Shown: piece by piece, positions 45,755-59,362 of the stretch
Layout: the number at the start of each line of letters is the position of its first letter
How positions within the stretch are numbered: the stretch's first letter is position 1
Source of the DNA: Gammaproteobacteria bacterium LSUCC0096
Lineage (GTDB): Bacteria; Pseudomonadota; Gammaproteobacteria; Pseudomonadales; Litorivicinaceae
Reading direction: 5' to 3'
Length of the DNA stretch: 64,000 bases
Assembly (NCBI GenBank): GCA_008087055.1
Contig: VIEA01000001.1
Location: 522,342 to 586,341, forward strand
Made by a program: the position numbers and the translations under genes
Notes under the pieces: model-generated
What the model saw: only the letters and a program-made list of their open reading frames with translations
Database searches by the model: none
Told to the model about the DNA's origin: nothing

Positions 45755-46663
45755 ATGACTGAACTTCTTACCATTCGTGACTTTCTTCGATTTGCTCTTT
45801 CTGAGTTCGGACGTTACCCGATTGAGCTCGGGCATGGTACCGACTCTCTGTGGGATGAAGCGCTCGCTTTAATTTTTGGTGCGCTGTCGTTGCCGCCAGA
45901 TGGTGATGAGCGCTTGCTCGACGCGACGCTAACATCTGACGAGCGACGTCATGTGATGGATTTAATTCAGAAGCGAGTACACGAACGGATTCCTGTTCCG
46001 TACCTGACCAAAAAGGCATGGTATGCCGGCCTTCCATTCATTGTTGATGAGCGTGTGCTGATTCCTCGGAGTCCGATTTTTGAGCTGATTGAAACTGAAT
46101 TTAAGCCTTGGTTTGATGCGCCAAGTGATAGACCGATTCGAGTCCTCGATTTGTGCACTGGTTCTGGATGTCTTGGAATCACGACTGCACTGACATTTCC
46201 TGAGAGCACAGGTGTTTTAGCTGATATTGAGTCGGGTGCCTGCCAGGTCGCGCGTGAAAATGTTGATTTTCATCAGCTCGGAGATCGGCTTGAAGTGATT
46301 CAATCGGATGGATTTGATGATCTTTTCGATGACGCGTTTGATGTCATCATTTGCAATCCACCCTATGTCGATGCAGAGGATATGGCTGACCTTCCTCCGG
46401 AATACCGTAAAGAGCCAGAGATCGCTCTAGCCTCAGGTAAAGACGGGCTCGAGCTTGTAAGGCGTCTCATTAGCCAGGCGTCTGATTGGCTGACCGATGA
46501 TGGAATCATGATCCTCGAGGTCGGTAATACCTGGGGGCTTCTTGATCGGGAAGTCACCGTGCGGACTGGTGAGCCTGTACAATGGCTCGAATTCGAATTT
46601 GGAGGGCATGGTGTTTGCGTGCTCTCAAAGCATGAACTGAACAAGCTATACTCGGCGTTTTAA
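45755..46663 (+). CDS. prmB: ribosomal protein L3 N5-glutamine methyltransferase
   Basis: A 302-residue SAM methyltransferase that modifies a glutamine of ribosomal protein L3. The SAM site is VLDLCTGSGCLGITTAL, and the catalytic loop is IICNPPYVDAEDM (NPPY). The preceding helical segment (ERIPVPYLTKKAWYAGLPF) and RVLIPRSPIFELIE are typical of PrmB rather than PrmC. Its neighbour aroC, 12 bases downstream, matches the E. coli order prmB-aroC. Confidence 0.95.
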   Translation: MTELLTIRDFLRFALSEFGRYPIELGHGTDSLWDEALALIFGALSLPPDGDERLLDATLTSDERRHVMDLIQKRVHERIPVPYLTKKAWYAGLPFIVDERVLIPRSPIFELIETEFKPWFDAPSDRPIRVLDLCTGSGCLGITTALTFPESTGVLADIESGACQVARENVDFHQLGDRLEVIQSDGFDDLFDDAFDVIICNPPYVDAEDMADLPPEYRKEPEIALASGKDGLELVRRLISQASDWLTDDGIMILEVGNTWGLLDREVTVRTGEPVQWLEFEFGGHGVCVLSKHELNKLYSAF

Positions 46664-46675
46664 TCGGAAATACTT

Positions 46676-47779
46676 ATGAGCGGGAACACATTCGGCACCT
46701 TGTTTACAGTTTCAACGGCAGGTGAGAGCCACGGCCCTGGCTTGGTTGCTGTTGTTGATGGGTGTCCTCCTCTAATCCCGCTGTCAGTTGAAGATATTCA
46801 AATCGATCTGGATCGCAGAAAGCCAGGCCAGAGCAAACACACGACTCAGCGGCGTGAAGCTGACGAAGTTGAGATTTTGTCCGGTGTGTTTGAGGGGATG
46901 ACAACCGGGACACCGATTGCGCTTTTGATTCGAAATACAGACCAGCGTTCGAAAGATTATTCAAATATCAAAGATGTGTTTCGTCCGGCGCATGCTGATT
47001 ACACCTATGAGCATAAGTATGGAATTCGTGATTACCGAGGCGGTGGTCGGAGTTCCGCGCGTGAGACTGCGATGCGTGTGGCAGCGGGAGCGATCGCGAA
47101 GAAAGTGTTGTCACATCTTTTCTCGGTCAAAGTCCGCGGTTGTTTGACTCAACTCGGCCCGATCACATGCGAAATCAAAGATTGGTCGATTGTCGACGCC
47201 AACCCATTCTTTAGTCCGGATCCGGATCGGATAGAGGAGCTTGAGTCTTACATGGATCAGTTACGGCGAGATGAAGACTCTATCGGCGCCCGATTGACCG
47301 TCGTTGCGGAAGGATTGCCACCAGGATGGGGCGAGCCTGTGTTTGACCGATTAGATGCTGATGTTGCTCACGCGTTGATGTCGATTAATGCCGTGAAAGG
47401 CGTCGAAATTGGAGAGGGTATGGCTGTTGTAAATCGCCGTGGCTCAGAGCATCGCGATGTCATGACTCCAGAAGGATTTCTCACCAATAACGCAGGCGGT
47501 GTTTTGGGTGGTATCAGTACGGGGCAGCCACTCGTTGCGCATTTGGCCTTAAAGCCAACCAGTTCAATAACGACGCCAGGTAAAACGATTAATAAACAAG
47601 GCGACGTGACAGACGTCATCACTAAAGGTCGCCACGATCCCTGTGTTGGCATTCGTGCAACGCCAATTGCAGAGGCAATGGTCGCTTTGGTTCTTCTTGA
47701 TCACGCGCTTCGCCATCGCGGGCAAAATGGTCACGTGATGAGCGATACACCTGTTATTCCGGGATTCCCATCGACGTGA
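46676..47779 (+). CDS. aroC: chorismate synthase
   Basis: A 367-residue FMN-dependent chorismate synthase that makes chorismate from EPSP, the branch point for tryptophan, phenylalanine, tyrosine and folate. Signatures include [58 protein letters not shown] and [17 protein letters not shown]. It feeds the trpFBA genes further down. The stop overlaps the GTG start of the next gene, which therefore is translationally coupled. Confidence 0.98.
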   Translation: MSGNTFGTLFTVSTAGESHGPGLVAVVDGCPPLIPLSVEDIQIDLDRRKPGQSKHTTQRREADEVEILSGVFEGMTTGTPIALLIRNTDQRSKDYSNIKDVFRPAHADYTYEHKYGIRDYRGGGRSSARETAMRVAAGAIAKKVLSHLFSVKVRGCLTQLGPITCEIKDWSIVDANPFFSPDPDRIEELESYMDQLRRDEDSIGARLTVVAEGLPPGWGEPVFDRLDADVAHALMSINAVKGVEIGEGMAVVNRRGSEHRDVMTPEGFLTNNAGGVLGGISTGQPLVAHLALKPTSSITTPGKTINKQGDVTDVITKGRHDPCVGIRATPIAEAMVALVLLDHALRHRGQNGHVMSDTPVIPGFPST

Positions 47780-48942
47780 CAGTTGCTGTGCCAAGTGTTC
47801 GACTTGGCAGTTTGTATGGTTTGTATTTCGCTGTCGTTGCTCTGAGTATTGGGTGGTTCGGCCCGTTTTTTCAGTCACTGGGATTTAGTGCGTCTGAAAT
47901 CGGCATAGCGATTGGAGTACTCACTGGCTCAAAAATTATTGCGCCCTACCTCTGGGGTACGCTAGGCGATTTACTTCCAAATCGACTTCGGGTGGTACAG
48001 CTCGGCATTGTCGGATCGTCATTGGCTGCTAGTTTACTACTGCTGGATGTCGATTTTTTAGGCCTTTGTCTCGTATTGGCTCTGTTTGGCGTGTTTTGGA
48101 ATGCCATCATTGCTCAGTTTGATACGTTGACGCTTGAGTATTTGGCTGAAAATCATCACCAATACTCATCAATCCGTGTCTGGGGATCAATTGGATTCAT
48201 CATCATGATGCTGGCCTCGGGTTGGCTGTTTTCTGACGTCGAATATGGAATTCTGCCATGGTTGATTATTGCTGGACTGATGGTCTCTGCAGCGATCTCT
48301 ATGACGTTGCCGGGACACGGGCACACCCATCCCCCTGAGGAGAGTGGTGAGGGGATAGGAAGTCGGCTGACCAACCCATCGGTCTTGATATTTTTTGTCG
48401 TTGCGTCTTTGAATCAGCTTACGCATGGACCCTTGAACGTATTTTTTACCCTTTACGTGCAAGATCATGGATACAGCGCATTTCAAGCGGGCCAGCTGTG
48501 GGCGCTCGGGGTGTTTGCTGAAGTGATTTTATTTTTCGTTTTGCCACGATTTATTCGCACGCTCGATCTTCGCGTCCTGCTTGTCCTATCGCTGGCGCTT
48601 GGATCGATGCGATGGTTATTGATTGGAGCCTATCCTGATGTTGTATGGTTAGTGATTGTGTTGCAGTTGTTGCATGCATTCACTTTCGGTGCGATTCATT
48701 CTGTAAGTATCGAATTCATTCGGCGCTGGTTCCCGGGAAAGCTCTCTGGTCGAGGGATGGCTTTGTATAGCGGATGTGTATTTGGGATTGGCGGATCTTT
48801 AGGTGCAACCTTGTCTGGGATTGCATGGGAATCACTCGGTGGAAGCGCCACATTTTTGTGCGCAAGTTTGATCACGGGCTGCACCGCGATTACAGCCTGG
48901 TTTAGTCTCCGAGATGCGCGACTTGGGGCGCAATCTTTCTAG
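47776..48942 (+). CDS. MFS transporter, LacY/HcaT-like
   Basis: A 388-residue 12-helix major facilitator. The first helix has [19 protein letters not shown] loop 2-3-like [20 protein letters not shown] is present, and the central cytoplasmic loop has a short His-rich GHGHTHPP (about residue 178). The pattern [13 protein letters not shown] after SSIRVWG is typical of the sugar/phenylpropionate (LacY_symp/MFS_1-like) branch. The substrate is unknown. The start GTG overlaps the aroC stop. A His-rich loop might bind metal; this is speculative. Confidence 0.8.
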   Translation: MTVAVPSVRLGSLYGLYFAVVALSIGWFGPFFQSLGFSASEIGIAIGVLTGSKIIAPYLWGTLGDLLPNRLRVVQLGIVGSSLAASLLLLDVDFLGLCLVLALFGVFWNAIIAQFDTLTLEYLAENHHQYSSIRVWGSIGFIIMMLASGWLFSDVEYGILPWLIIAGLMVSAAISMTLPGHGHTHPPEESGEGIGSRLTNPSVLIFFVVASLNQLTHGPLNVFFTLYVQDHGYSAFQAGQLWALGVFAEVILFFVLPRFIRTLDLRVLLVLSLALGSMRWLLIGAYPDVVWLVIVLQLLHAFTFGAIHSVSIEFIRRWFPGKLSGRGMALYSGCVFGIGGSLGATLSGIAWESLGGSATFLCASLITGCTAITAWFSLRDARLGAQSF

Positions 48943-49008
48943 TCGAGATCCTTTGGTCTGGCTGGATTTCTGATAAACTGTACGGCTTATTTTTCCAAGG
49001 AGATAGAA

Positions 49009-50424
49009 ATGGCCGGTCGCACCTTATACGACAAGCTGTGGGATAGTCATCTCGTAACACAAAGAGATGACGGTAGTGCGTTGATCTATATCGATCGACA
49101 CTTGTTGCATGAAGTCACTTCTCCGCAAGCGTTTGAAGGCCTTGCATTGGCTGGTCGAACACCTTGGAGACTCGCAGCGAATCTCGCGACCGTGGATCAC
49201 AATGTTCCAACTGAAAACCAATCAGCAGGTGTCTCAGCTATTGAAGATCCAACTAGTCGCTTGCAGGTTCAGACGCTTGATCAGAACTGTGATGCGTTTC
49301 ATGTCACTCAATTTAAAATGGGTGATCCACGTGCCGGTATCGTCCATGTGATCGGGCCAGAGCAAGGTGCAACACTTCCTGGCATGACTGTTGTTTGTGG
49401 CGACAGCCATACGGCAACACACGGTGCCTTTGGTGCATTAGCCCACGGTATTGGCACAAGTGAAGTTGAGCATGTGCTCGCGACACAGTGTCTCGTCGCC
49501 AAGAAGATGAAAAATATGCGTGTCACAGTGACTGGTCCGCTAGGATTTGGTGTGACAGCAAAAGATGTGATTCTTGCGATCATTGGTCAGATTGGAACGG
49601 CTGGCGGCACGGGCTACGCAATTGAGTTTGCTGGTGAGGGTATCCAATCGCTATCGATGGAAGGCCGAATGACAGTCTGTAACATGGCAATTGAGGCTGG
49701 CGCCCGCGTTGGATTGGTTGCGGTTGACGAGAAGACAATCGAATACGTTCAAGGTCGACCATATTCGCCTCAAGGCGCCGATTGGGATCGTGCTGTCGAA
49801 GCATGGACAGATTTAGTCAGTGATTCTGATGCCCAGTTTGACCATGAAGTGGTCGTTGATGGCACGGTGATTGAGCCGCAAGTGTCATGGGGTACAAACC
49901 CTGAGATGGTGACGGGCATTTCTGGTCATGTTCCAAATCCTGAAGCAATCGATGATCCGATTCATCGCGGTGCGACCGAGCGAGCGCTGAAATACATGGG
50001 CCTTGAACCGAATCAGCCGATTGAATCGATTCGTTTGGACCGTGTGTTTATCGGTTCATGTACGAATTCACGGATCGAAGACTTACGCGAAGCTGCTCAA
50101 GTTGTTGATGGTAAGCGAGTCGCTGATTCAGTGATTCAGGCGATGGTCGTACCAGGTTCTGGTTTGGTTAAAGAGCAGGCTGAGAAAGAAGGTTTGGACG
50201 TCATTTTCCGGGAAGCGGGTTTTGAGTGGCGAGATCCAGGGTGCTCAATGTGCTTGGCGATGAATGCTGATCGACTCGGGCCTGGAGAACATTGTGCTTC
50301 AACCTCGAATCGTAATTTCGAAGGTCGTCAGGGTGCCGGCGGACGGACTCATCTCGTGAGTCCTGCGATGGCTGCGGCGGCAGCAATTGCTGGTCATTTC
50401 GTTGACGTCAGAGAATGGTTGTAA
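49009..50424 (+). CDS. leuC: 3-isopropylmalate dehydratase, large subunit
   Basis: A 471-residue LeuC of the aconitase superfamily, isomerising 2- to 3-isopropylmalate in leucine synthesis. The opening is [15 protein letters not shown]. The three [4Fe-4S] cysteines lie in [15 protein letters not shown] (one) and [11 protein letters not shown] (two). It starts the leuCDB-asd-usg-fimV-truA run; a 66-base leader with AAGGAG precedes it. No obvious leucine-rich leader peptide is visible there. Confidence 0.98.
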   Translation: MAGRTLYDKLWDSHLVTQRDDGSALIYIDRHLLHEVTSPQAFEGLALAGRTPWRLAANLATVDHNVPTENQSAGVSAIEDPTSRLQVQTLDQNCDAFHVTQFKMGDPRAGIVHVIGPEQGATLPGMTVVCGDSHTATHGAFGALAHGIGTSEVEHVLATQCLVAKKMKNMRVTVTGPLGFGVTAKDVILAIIGQIGTAGGTGYAIEFAGEGIQSLSMEGRMTVCNMAIEAGARVGLVAVDEKTIEYVQGRPYSPQGADWDRAVEAWTDLVSDSDAQFDHEVVVDGTVIEPQVSWGTNPEMVTGISGHVPNPEAIDDPIHRGATERALKYMGLEPNQPIESIRLDRVFIGSCTNSRIEDLREAAQVVDGKRVADSVIQAMVVPGSGLVKEQAEKEGLDVIFREAGFEWRDPGCSMCLAMNADRLGPGEHCASTSNRNFEGRQGAGGRTHLVSPAMAAAAAIAGHFVDVREWL

Positions 50425-50431
50425 GGGGCAA

Positions 50432-51076
50432 ATGATGCAGCAGTTTGTAAAAGAAACCGGTTTGGTTGTGCCTTTGGACCGTGCGAACGTCGACACCGAT
50501 CAAATCATCCCGAAGCAGTATTTGAAATCGATTAAGCGGACAGGTTTTGGCGTCAATCTGTTTGATGATTGGCGTTATTTGGATCCGGGTGAGCCGGGCA
50601 TGGATCACACGAAGCGTCGTTTGAATCCCGATTTTGTGTTGAATGATTCACGTTTTTCAGGCGCGAGTATTTTGCTTGCGCGCGATAATTTTGGTTGTGG
50701 ATCCAGTCGAGAGCACGCACCTTGGGCGATTCTTGAATATGGCTTCAAAGCAGTAATTGCGCCGTCTTATGCCGATATTTTCTTTAATAACAGTTTTAAA
50801 AATGGCTTGTTACCTGTGATCTTGGCCGAAAATGAAGTGGATACTTTGTTCGCGCTGGCAACTGGTGAGACTCCTGTTGAAATCACGGTCGATCTGCAGT
50901 CACAGACTGTGACGGGGCCAGAGGGGTTCAGTGCCTCGTTTGACATCGATCCATTTCGTAAAACGTGTTTGTTAGAGGGTCTGGATGAGATTGGTCTGTC
51001 GCTCAAAGACGCAGACTCAATCAAGGCGTATGAAACGAAGCGTGCTGTTGATGCACCTTGGTTATTTCGAGATTAA
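50432..51076 (+). CDS. leuD: 3-isopropylmalate dehydratase, small subunit
   Basis: A 214-residue swivel domain partner of LeuC. Typical segments are [31 protein letters not shown] and [38 protein letters not shown] lies five bases before the ATG at 50432 (or 50435); an upstream extension inside leuC is not conserved. The gap to leuC is only seven bases. Confidence 0.97.
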   Translation: MMQQFVKETGLVVPLDRANVDTDQIIPKQYLKSIKRTGFGVNLFDDWRYLDPGEPGMDHTKRRLNPDFVLNDSRFSGASILLARDNFGCGSSREHAPWAILEYGFKAVIAPSYADIFFNNSFKNGLLPVILAENEVDTLFALATGETPVEITVDLQSQTVTGPEGFSASFDIDPFRKTCLLEGLDEIGLSLKDADSIKAYETKRAVDAPWLFRD

Positions 51077-51085
51077 GGACGACTG

Positions 51086-52162
51086 ATGCCGAATATTATT
51101 TTGTTATCGGGTGATGGTATTGGCCCAGAAATTATGGCTGAGGCTGGTCGCGTTCTCGATCGAGTCAACCAGCAGCATGCATTAGGAGTATCGACTGAAC
51201 AGTGTTTGATTGGCGGTGCTGCGATTGACGCTACAGGTGAGCCACTACCTGAAGAGACACTCACAAAAGCCAAGAATTCAGATGCTGTTCTGTTGGGCGC
51301 TGTGGGTGGACCGAAATGGGACAGCCTTCCGATGGATAAGCGCCCTGAGAAGGGGTTGTTGAAAATCCGCGCAGGTATGGATCTTTTTGCGAATTTGAGG
51401 CCCGCACTTTTGTACCCTGAGCTCGCGTCTGCCTCGACCCTAAAGGAAGAGGTGGTAAGTGGGCTTGATCTGCTGATCGTTCGTGAATTGATTGGTGGTA
51501 TTTATTTTGGCGAGCCTCGAGGTATTGAGGGAGAGCCAGGTCAGCGCGTTGGTTACAACACGGATCGTTATTCAGAGCCAGAGATCGAAAGGATCGGTCG
51601 AATTGCTTTTGATGCGGCAATGGCGCGTGATAAGAAACTGTGTTCGGTCGATAAAGCAAATGTTCTTGAGGTGACTGTTCTATGGCGCGAAGTTATGGAC
51701 CGTCTTGGCCAGGAATATCCTGAAGTTGAGTTGTCGCATATGTATGTCGATAACGCGGCTATGCAACTTGTCCGGGCGCCCAAACAATTTGATGTGATGG
51801 TGACTGGTAATTTGTTTGGAGACATTTTGTCTGATGCGGCCGCGATGCTTACTGGATCAATCGGGATGCTGCCGTCGGCATCTTTGAATAGCCAGAAGCA
51901 GGGGCTTTATGAGCCGTGTCATGGATCGGCTCCTGACATCGCCGGCCAAGATCTGGCCAACCCGTTAGCGACGATTTTGTCGGTTTCAATGATGTTGTTG
52001 CACTCATTGAATGCGCCGAAAGCTGCGCAAGCGATCGAAGACGCGGTGAAATCTGTATTGGCCTCTGGACTCAGAACAAAAGACATTGCGACAGGTGCAT
52101 CGGGCGAGCAAATCGTTGGGTGTCGTGCAATGGGTGAAGCTGTGCTCAAGGCTTTGAATTAA
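51086..52162 (+). CDS. leuB: 3-isopropylmalate dehydrogenase
   Basis: A 358-residue NAD-dependent dehydrogenase, the last common step before leucine transamination. Motifs include [57 protein letters not shown] and [14 protein letters not shown]. The gene follows leuD by nine bases and precedes asd by three, so the locus is one operon. Confidence 0.98.
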   Translation: MPNIILLSGDGIGPEIMAEAGRVLDRVNQQHALGVSTEQCLIGGAAIDATGEPLPEETLTKAKNSDAVLLGAVGGPKWDSLPMDKRPEKGLLKIRAGMDLFANLRPALLYPELASASTLKEEVVSGLDLLIVRELIGGIYFGEPRGIEGEPGQRVGYNTDRYSEPEIERIGRIAFDAAMARDKKLCSVDKANVLEVTVLWREVMDRLGQEYPEVELSHMYVDNAAMQLVRAPKQFDVMVTGNLFGDILSDAAAMLTGSIGMLPSASLNSQKQGLYEPCHGSAPDIAGQDLANPLATILSVSMMLLHSLNAPKAAQAIEDAVKSVLASGLRTKDIATGASGEQIVGCRAMGEAVLKALN

Positions 52163-52171
52163 GGAATGATG

Positions 52172-53281
52172 ATGCGTGTTGGATTTGTAGGATGGCGTGG
52201 AATGGTTGGTTCGGTTTTGATGGACCGGATGCGCGCTGATAACGACTTTGCCGGTATTGAGTCCGTCTTTTTCTCAACGTCACAGGTAGGTCAGGATGCT
52301 CCTTCTGAGGCGACTGAAAAAACGTTGCAAGATGCGATGTCGACGACTGCGCTCGCAAGTTGTGACGCGATCGTCACTTGTCAGGGCGGCGATTACACGA
52401 AAGCTGTTTATGGCCCATTACGTGAGTCTGGATGGACAGGCTATTGGATTGATGCAGCATCCGCGCTTCGCATGGCATCGGATAGCGTAATCGTTTTAGA
52501 TCCAGTCAATCGGGACGTTATTGATCAAGCACTTACTGATGGCCGAAAAGACTTCATCGGTGGTAACTGCACAGTCAGCTTGATGCTCATGGCGGTTGGA
52601 AGCCTGATCCGTCAGGGGTGGGTCGAGTGGATGACCGCAATGACTTATCAAGCGGCCAGTGGAGCAGGCGCAAATAACATGCGCGAGCTGTTGTCTCAGA
52701 TGGGTTTTCTCGAGTCCCAAGTGGCTTCCGAGCTTGCGACGCCATCTTCTGCAATTCTGGACATTGATCGTAAAGTGACCGATGCGCTTCGTGGTGATGG
52801 CATTCCTACGCAGTACTTTGGTTATCCACTAGCAGGGAGTCTTCTCCCATGGATCGATACCAAGCTCGAGAATGGCCAGAGTCGTGAAGAGTGGAAAGCG
52901 ATGGCTGAGTGCAACAAGATCCTTGGTCGTGAGTCGAATCCAATGCCGATTGATGGAACCTGTGTTCGTATTGGGGCAATGCGCTGTCACTCGCAGGCAT
53001 TGACGATTAAGTTAACACGTGATGTTCCAATGGATGAGATCAATGACGTTCTTGCAAACGGGACTGATTGGACTGATCTGATTCCGAATGAGCGTGAAGA
53101 ATCGATGGCGATGCTTACACCGGCAGCCGTTACAGGAACTTTGCGAATTCCAGTAGGGCGTGTTCGTAAGATGAATCTTGGACCTGAGTACCTTAATGCC
53201 TTCACAGTGGGTGATCAGTTACTTTGGGGTGCTGCTGAGCCATTGAAGCGGATGCTTTCCATTCTTAGGGACAGTCAGTGA
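52172..53281 (+). CDS. asd: aspartate-semialdehyde dehydrogenase
   Basis: A 369-residue Asd reducing aspartyl phosphate to the semialdehyde, which leads to lysine, diaminopimelate, threonine and methionine. The Rossmann start is [18 protein letters not shown]. The catalytic Cys lies in [14 protein letters not shown], and the acyl-binding [12 protein letters not shown] holds the His. Three in-frame ATGs occur in a row. AAGGA lies directly upstream of the first, so the third (52172) has the best spacing. The stop overlaps the next gene by four bases. Confidence 0.96.
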   Translation: MRVGFVGWRGMVGSVLMDRMRADNDFAGIESVFFSTSQVGQDAPSEATEKTLQDAMSTTALASCDAIVTCQGGDYTKAVYGPLRESGWTGYWIDAASALRMASDSVIVLDPVNRDVIDQALTDGRKDFIGGNCTVSLMLMAVGSLIRQGWVEWMTAMTYQAASGAGANNMRELLSQMGFLESQVASELATPSSAILDIDRKVTDALRGDGIPTQYFGYPLAGSLLPWIDTKLENGQSREEWKAMAECNKILGRESNPMPIDGTCVRIGAMRCHSQALTIKLTRDVPMDEINDVLANGTDWTDLIPNEREESMAMLTPAAVTGTLRIPVGRVRKMNLGPEYLNAFTVGDQLLWGAAEPLKRMLSILRDSQ

Positions 53282-54086
53282 TCGAACTTGTTATTACGGG
53301 CGCCGGGTCTGGCCTTTGTGACTCAATCCTTGAAGTCATCGATGGAGTCGAAGGGGATTACCGTCTTCGCCTTGTGGACTCAATGGAATCCGCTGGTGAG
53401 GCGCGCCGGTTTCAGGGTCGGACTATTGTTATTGAGCTCGAGAGTGAAGCGGATTTGTCGACAGCGAATGTCGTTTTTGATCTGAACCAAACCTACAGCG
53501 GTGATGCTGCTGTATTCGCGCCCAAGTTGTCTCTTTTCGTGATGCTAAAGCGTTTGTTGAGTGATATTGGTACCAATTCCATCAGCACCATACATGGCGT
53601 GGTCCGAGAGCCCGCAGTAGAGCAGTACCAAGGCGTCGAAGCGCTTGCCGGTCAGGTGACGCAGTTATTTAACGGTCGTGATCCGGAGCCTAAACCGTTT
53701 GGGGGTACGCTCGCATTTAATGCGCGCACGCTAGATGAAGCGGCTTTGGTCGAAGCGCTTCAGGGTTTAGATGCACTGCATAACGCCGATATTTCACTTG
53801 AACGGTTACAATCAGATTCTTTTTATACCGTTCACGCGAGTCTATGGCTAAAGGCGGCTGACTCTAAAGCGATTGATGCAATGATGGCCAAAGCAACTGA
53901 TACATATGCAGCAGGCATCAGTATTTCACCGAATTCAGGTCGAGTCGATCATGATGCGGCGATGCGGGTATTTGCACGCAAAATATCGGACGATTGGGTT
54001 CATTTGATGGTGACTGCCGATCTTGAGAAAACAATATGGGCGCAGGAAGCGAAAAGTGTCTTGATTAACGAACTAGGGATCGCATC

Positions 54087-54090
<4 letters not shown>
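53278..54090 (+). CDS. usg: Usg-like Asd paralogue lacking the catalytic cysteine
   Basis: A 270-residue protein that looks like a reduced Asd/USG-1 paralogue. Usg-type segments are [21 protein letters not shown] and [19 protein letters not shown], and the dinucleotide-binding start is altered ([16 protein letters not shown]). No Asd-type catalytic Cys is visible: one Cys in the whole protein lies in the first 20 residues. It follows asd with a GTGA overlap, as Usg does in Pseudomonas. It is probably not a dehydrogenase; its job is unknown. Confidence 0.75.
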
Positions 54091-55842
<1,752 letters not shown>

Positions 55843-55859
<17 letters not shown>

Positions 55860-56691
55860 TTGTCTGTCTCGCCGAATTGCGATTTCCGTTGAGTATGATG
55901 GCTCAGGATATCGCGGTTGGCAGGCGCAAAAACATGACCCGCAAGTTGTGCAGACTGAAGTTGAAAAAGCACTTTCTAAAATTGCTGATGAATCAGTTGC
56001 AGTAACGTGTTCCGGACGGACGGATTCTGGGGTTCATGCATGTTCACAAGTCTGTCACTTCGATACAACCGCTATTCGTGATCCTTACAACTGGGTCATG
56101 GGAGTGAATACGCAACTACCGAATGATATTTCTTTGTCTTGGGCGCAACAGGTTGATCCGAAGTTTCATGCGCGTTTCGGTGCATTATCGAGGCAGTATG
56201 TGTATCTGATTCAGGTCTCGTCATTTCGGAGCGCGCTCATGCGTAACTCGTTGACGTTTACTCACAAAAATCTTGATCCGCAATTAATGGCTGATGCTGG
56301 ACAGTGTCTTGTTGGTACACATGACTTCAATGCCTATCGGTCTGCACAGTGTCAGGCAAAAACATCCGTGCGGACTCTCAGCCGTTTGAGTGTGCATTAT
56401 CACGGTGGGCTAATCGCAGTTCACGTTGAAGCCAATGGATTTTTACAAAACATGGTGAGGAATATTGTCGGTGTACTATCAGCAATTGGTGCGCAAGAAG
56501 AGCCAGTGAGCTGGGCGAAACAAGTGCTGGACTCGAAAGATCGCACTGAGGGAGGTGTGACTGCGCCACCTCATGGTTTGTATTTTCTTGGTCCAACATA
56601 CGATGCTTCGTTTGACCTTCCAGAGACTGTCAGAATTCCGCAGATAGCCAGAGACATTTTGCGTACAGATCCGTTAGAGTGTGGAGCATGA
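55843..56691 (+). CDS. truA: tRNA pseudouridine38-40 synthase
   Basis: A 282-residue pseudouridine synthase acting on the anticodon arm (positions 38-40). The catalytic Asp lies in CSGRTDSGVHACSQVCHFD. ISVEYDGSGYRGWQAQ and NGFLQNMVRNIVGVLSAIG are conserved. The ATG lies inside the end of fimV (a TTG one codon earlier is possible). It overlaps trpF by four bases. Confidence 0.96.
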
Positions 56692-57296
56692 CGCGAGTAA
56701 AGTTTTGTGGGTTCACCCAAGAAGATGATATAGCCCAAGCGGTCACTTTGGGTGTTGATGCCTTAGGCTTTGTGTTCTACGAACCGAGCTCTCGCTATGT
56801 GACGCCTGAACATGCGGCAAACTTAACGCGTTCGGTACCTGCCTTTGTGACTCGCGTGGGTTTGTTTGTCAACGAACAAGCAGAGTCTATAAAGCGCATA
56901 TTTGAGACCGCTCGACTGAATTTGATCCAATATCACGGTGATGAAACACCTGAATTTTGCGACACTTTGGGGCTACCTTATATCAAGGCGTTTCGTGTGC
57001 AGCAGGGGATGGATCTTCGAGCTGAAATGGATCGATATCCAAATGCGTCCGGATTTCTATTGGACGCATACGTGAAAGGGCAGCCAGGTGGAACTGGAGA
57101 GCGCTTCGATTGGGGTCTGATTCCTCAATCCGACGTACCAATCATACTCGCAGGTGGATTAACGCCTGATAATGCGAAGGACGCGATTGAGCAAGTCGCA
57201 CCCTGGGCTTTAGATGTCAGCGGTGGCATCGAAACCAAGCCAGGACGCAAGGATCCTGATAAAATGGCGCGTTTTATGAACGCGTGTCGCAACTAA
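56688..57296 (+). CDS. trpF: phosphoribosylanthranilate isomerase
   Basis: A 202-residue TIM barrel doing the Amadori rearrangement in tryptophan synthesis. The catalytic Cys is in VKFCGFTQEDD, where most homologues read CGI(T/R), and the catalytic Asp is in LDVSGGIETKPGRKD. IILAGGLTPDNAKDAI is typical. ATGA overlap with truA favours ATG 56688 over a GTG nine bases earlier. Confidence 0.95.
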   Translation: MTRVKFCGFTQEDDIAQAVTLGVDALGFVFYEPSSRYVTPEHAANLTRSVPAFVTRVGLFVNEQAESIKRIFETARLNLIQYHGDETPEFCDTLGLPYIKAFRVQQGMDLRAEMDRYPNASGFLLDAYVKGQPGGTGERFDWGLIPQSDVPIILAGGLTPDNAKDAIEQVAPWALDVSGGIETKPGRKDPDKMARFMNACRN

Positions 57297-57308
57297 TCTG
57301 AGAGCACT

Positions 57309-58535
57309 ATGGCACTGACAGAACACGAATTACGATCACTGGACTATGAACCTGATGCCGGCGGGCATTTCGGTGATTACGGTGGGCGCTATGTTTCTGA
57401 AACATTAATGGCAGCTTTAAGTGAGCTTGATCAGAATTACCAGAAACTAAAAAATGATCCCGATTTCCAGCGAGAGTTCGATGCGGATTTGGCCTCTTTC
57501 GTTGGGCGTCCATCCCCTTTGTACCATGCGGATCGTTGGTCGAAAGCGATCGGCGGGGCACAGATTTACTTCAAGCGAGAAGATCTCAACCATACTGGAG
57601 CGCACAAAGTTAACAACACGATTGGTCAAGCGCTCTTAGCCAAGTATTCAGGAAAGCCTCGTGTCATTGCTGAAACTGGAGCTGGTCAGCATGGTGTTGC
57701 ATCAGCGACCGTGGCCGCTCGCCTTGGTCTTGAGTGTGTTGTTTATATGGGTGCCGATGACGTAGAGCGGCAGTCTCCAAATGTGTATCGCATGAAGTTA
57801 CTGGGCGCAAAAGTAGTTCCAGTGGAATCGGGTTCGCGGACTTTGAAGGATGCACTCAATGAAGCGATGCGTGATTGGGTAACGAATGTCGATGACACAT
57901 TTTATATCATTGGTACTGTCGCGGGCCCAGCGCCGTATCCGCAATTAGTGCGTGATTTTAATGCCGTGGTCGGGCGTGAGCTAAAATGGCAATCTAAAGA
58001 ATTATTTGGCAAGTATCCAGATGCCTTAGTGGCATGTGTTGGAGGTGGCTCGAACGCGATCGGTATGTTTTATCCATTCTTAAGAGACACGGAAGTCGCC
58101 GTCTATGGCGTTGAAGCCGCAGGTCGAGGTCTCTCGACGAATGAGCATGCAGCGCCTTTATGCTCAGGGCGTCCAGGTGTATTGCATGGAGCAAAAACGT
58201 ATTTGATGGATAACAGCGATGGTCAAATTGCCCATACACATTCTGTGTCGGCAGGACTCGATTATCCTGGCGTTGGTCCAGAGCATGCGTATTTGAAAGA
58301 TATCGGTCGCGCTAATTATGTGGGTGCCACTGATGAAGAAGCTTTGGCTGCGTTTCATGAGGTCTCGCAAGTTGAGGGCATCATTCCTGCACTCGAAACG
58401 GCTCACGCGTTGGCGTATACAAAGAAACTCGCGGCGACGATGCGTCCAGATCAGACCGTGGTCTGTAATATGTCGGGGCGTGGCGATAAAGACATCTTTA
58501 CGGTCGCTAAAATGGAAGGAATCTCGCTGACATGA
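57309..58535 (+). CDS. trpB: tryptophan synthase beta chain
   Basis: A 408-residue PLP enzyme. PLP-Lys is in [19 protein letters not shown], and the phosphate loop is [33 protein letters not shown] and [17 protein letters not shown] are typical. It follows trpF by 12 bases and overlaps trpA by four bases. In Pseudomonas trpBA is elsewhere, so this trpFBA grouping is different from that layout and closer to other bacteria. Confidence 0.98.
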   Translation: MALTEHELRSLDYEPDAGGHFGDYGGRYVSETLMAALSELDQNYQKLKNDPDFQREFDADLASFVGRPSPLYHADRWSKAIGGAQIYFKREDLNHTGAHKVNNTIGQALLAKYSGKPRVIAETGAGQHGVASATVAARLGLECVVYMGADDVERQSPNVYRMKLLGAKVVPVESGSRTLKDALNEAMRDWVTNVDDTFYIIGTVAGPAPYPQLVRDFNAVVGRELKWQSKELFGKYPDALVACVGGGSNAIGMFYPFLRDTEVAVYGVEAAGRGLSTNEHAAPLCSGRPGVLHGAKTYLMDNSDGQIAHTHSVSAGLDYPGVGPEHAYLKDIGRANYVGATDEEALAAFHEVSQVEGIIPALETAHALAYTKKLAATMRPDQTVVCNMSGRGDKDIFTVAKMEGISLT

Positions 58536-59347
58536 GCAGTAACCGTATTCAACAGCGCATGGACCAATTAAAAGCGTCTGGCCGCAAAGCGCTTATTCCA
58601 TACATCGTTGCTGGTGATCCAGCGCCCGACGTTACTGTGCCTGCAATGCATGCGATGGTTGAGGCTGGAGCCGACATCATTGAACTTGGCATGCCATTTT
58701 CAGACCCTTTTGCTGATGGCCCCGTGAATCAGCGAGGTGCCGAGCGTGCGATCGCCAGTGGCATGACGCTTCGTGGTGTTTTGGATGCCGTTTCTGAGTT
58801 TCGAGAAACAGATCAAGATACTCCAGTTGTTTTGATGGGTTATCTCAATCCATTGATCGCTATGGGTGAAGTTGCATTTTGTGATGGATGCCAAGCGTCC
58901 GGTGTTGATGGACTCCTGATTGTGGATATGCCACCTGAAGAGGAAGGTTCACTGGTTCAGGCCGCGAAATCTCGCGGATTGGATTTGATTTATCTAGCAG
59001 CGCCAACAACCACAGATGCGCGTTTAGCAATAATCGGCCAAGCAACCTCTGGATATCTCTATTACGTTTCACTGAAAGGTATTACAGGCTCATCCAAGCT
59101 CGATACAACTGAGGTATCGAAGCGAATCGAACATATGCGTCAACACATCTCTGTGCCGATTTGTGTCGGTTTTGGGATTCGCACTGCGGAAGATGCCGCT
59201 GCGATTTCTTCGACAGCTGATGGAAGTATCGTGGGATCTGTGCTTGTGAGTCAGGTTGAGGCGTTGGTGAATGAACCAACTAAGATTCCAGAAGCCCTAC
59301 AATCAATTTTGAAGCCAATGCGTGATGCAATGGATGCAAACGCTTAG
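58532..59347 (+). CDS. trpA: tryptophan synthase alpha chain
   Basis: A 271-residue TIM barrel cleaving indole-glycerol-phosphate; indole then moves to TrpB. The catalytic Glu and Asp lie in [18 protein letters not shown] and [32 protein letters not shown] and [12 protein letters not shown] are typical. It is coupled to trpB by an ATGA overlap. accD follows 15 bases downstream. Confidence 0.98.
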   Translation: MSSNRIQQRMDQLKASGRKALIPYIVAGDPAPDVTVPAMHAMVEAGADIIELGMPFSDPFADGPVNQRGAERAIASGMTLRGVLDAVSEFRETDQDTPVVLMGYLNPLIAMGEVAFCDGCQASGVDGLLIVDMPPEEEGSLVQAAKSRGLDLIYLAAPTTTDARLAIIGQATSGYLYYVSLKGITGSSKLDTTEVSKRIEHMRQHISVPICVGFGIRTAEDAAAISSTADGSIVGSVLVSQVEALVNEPTKIPEALQSILKPMRDAMDANA

Positions 59348-59362
59348 TCGCAGGGAGAATGC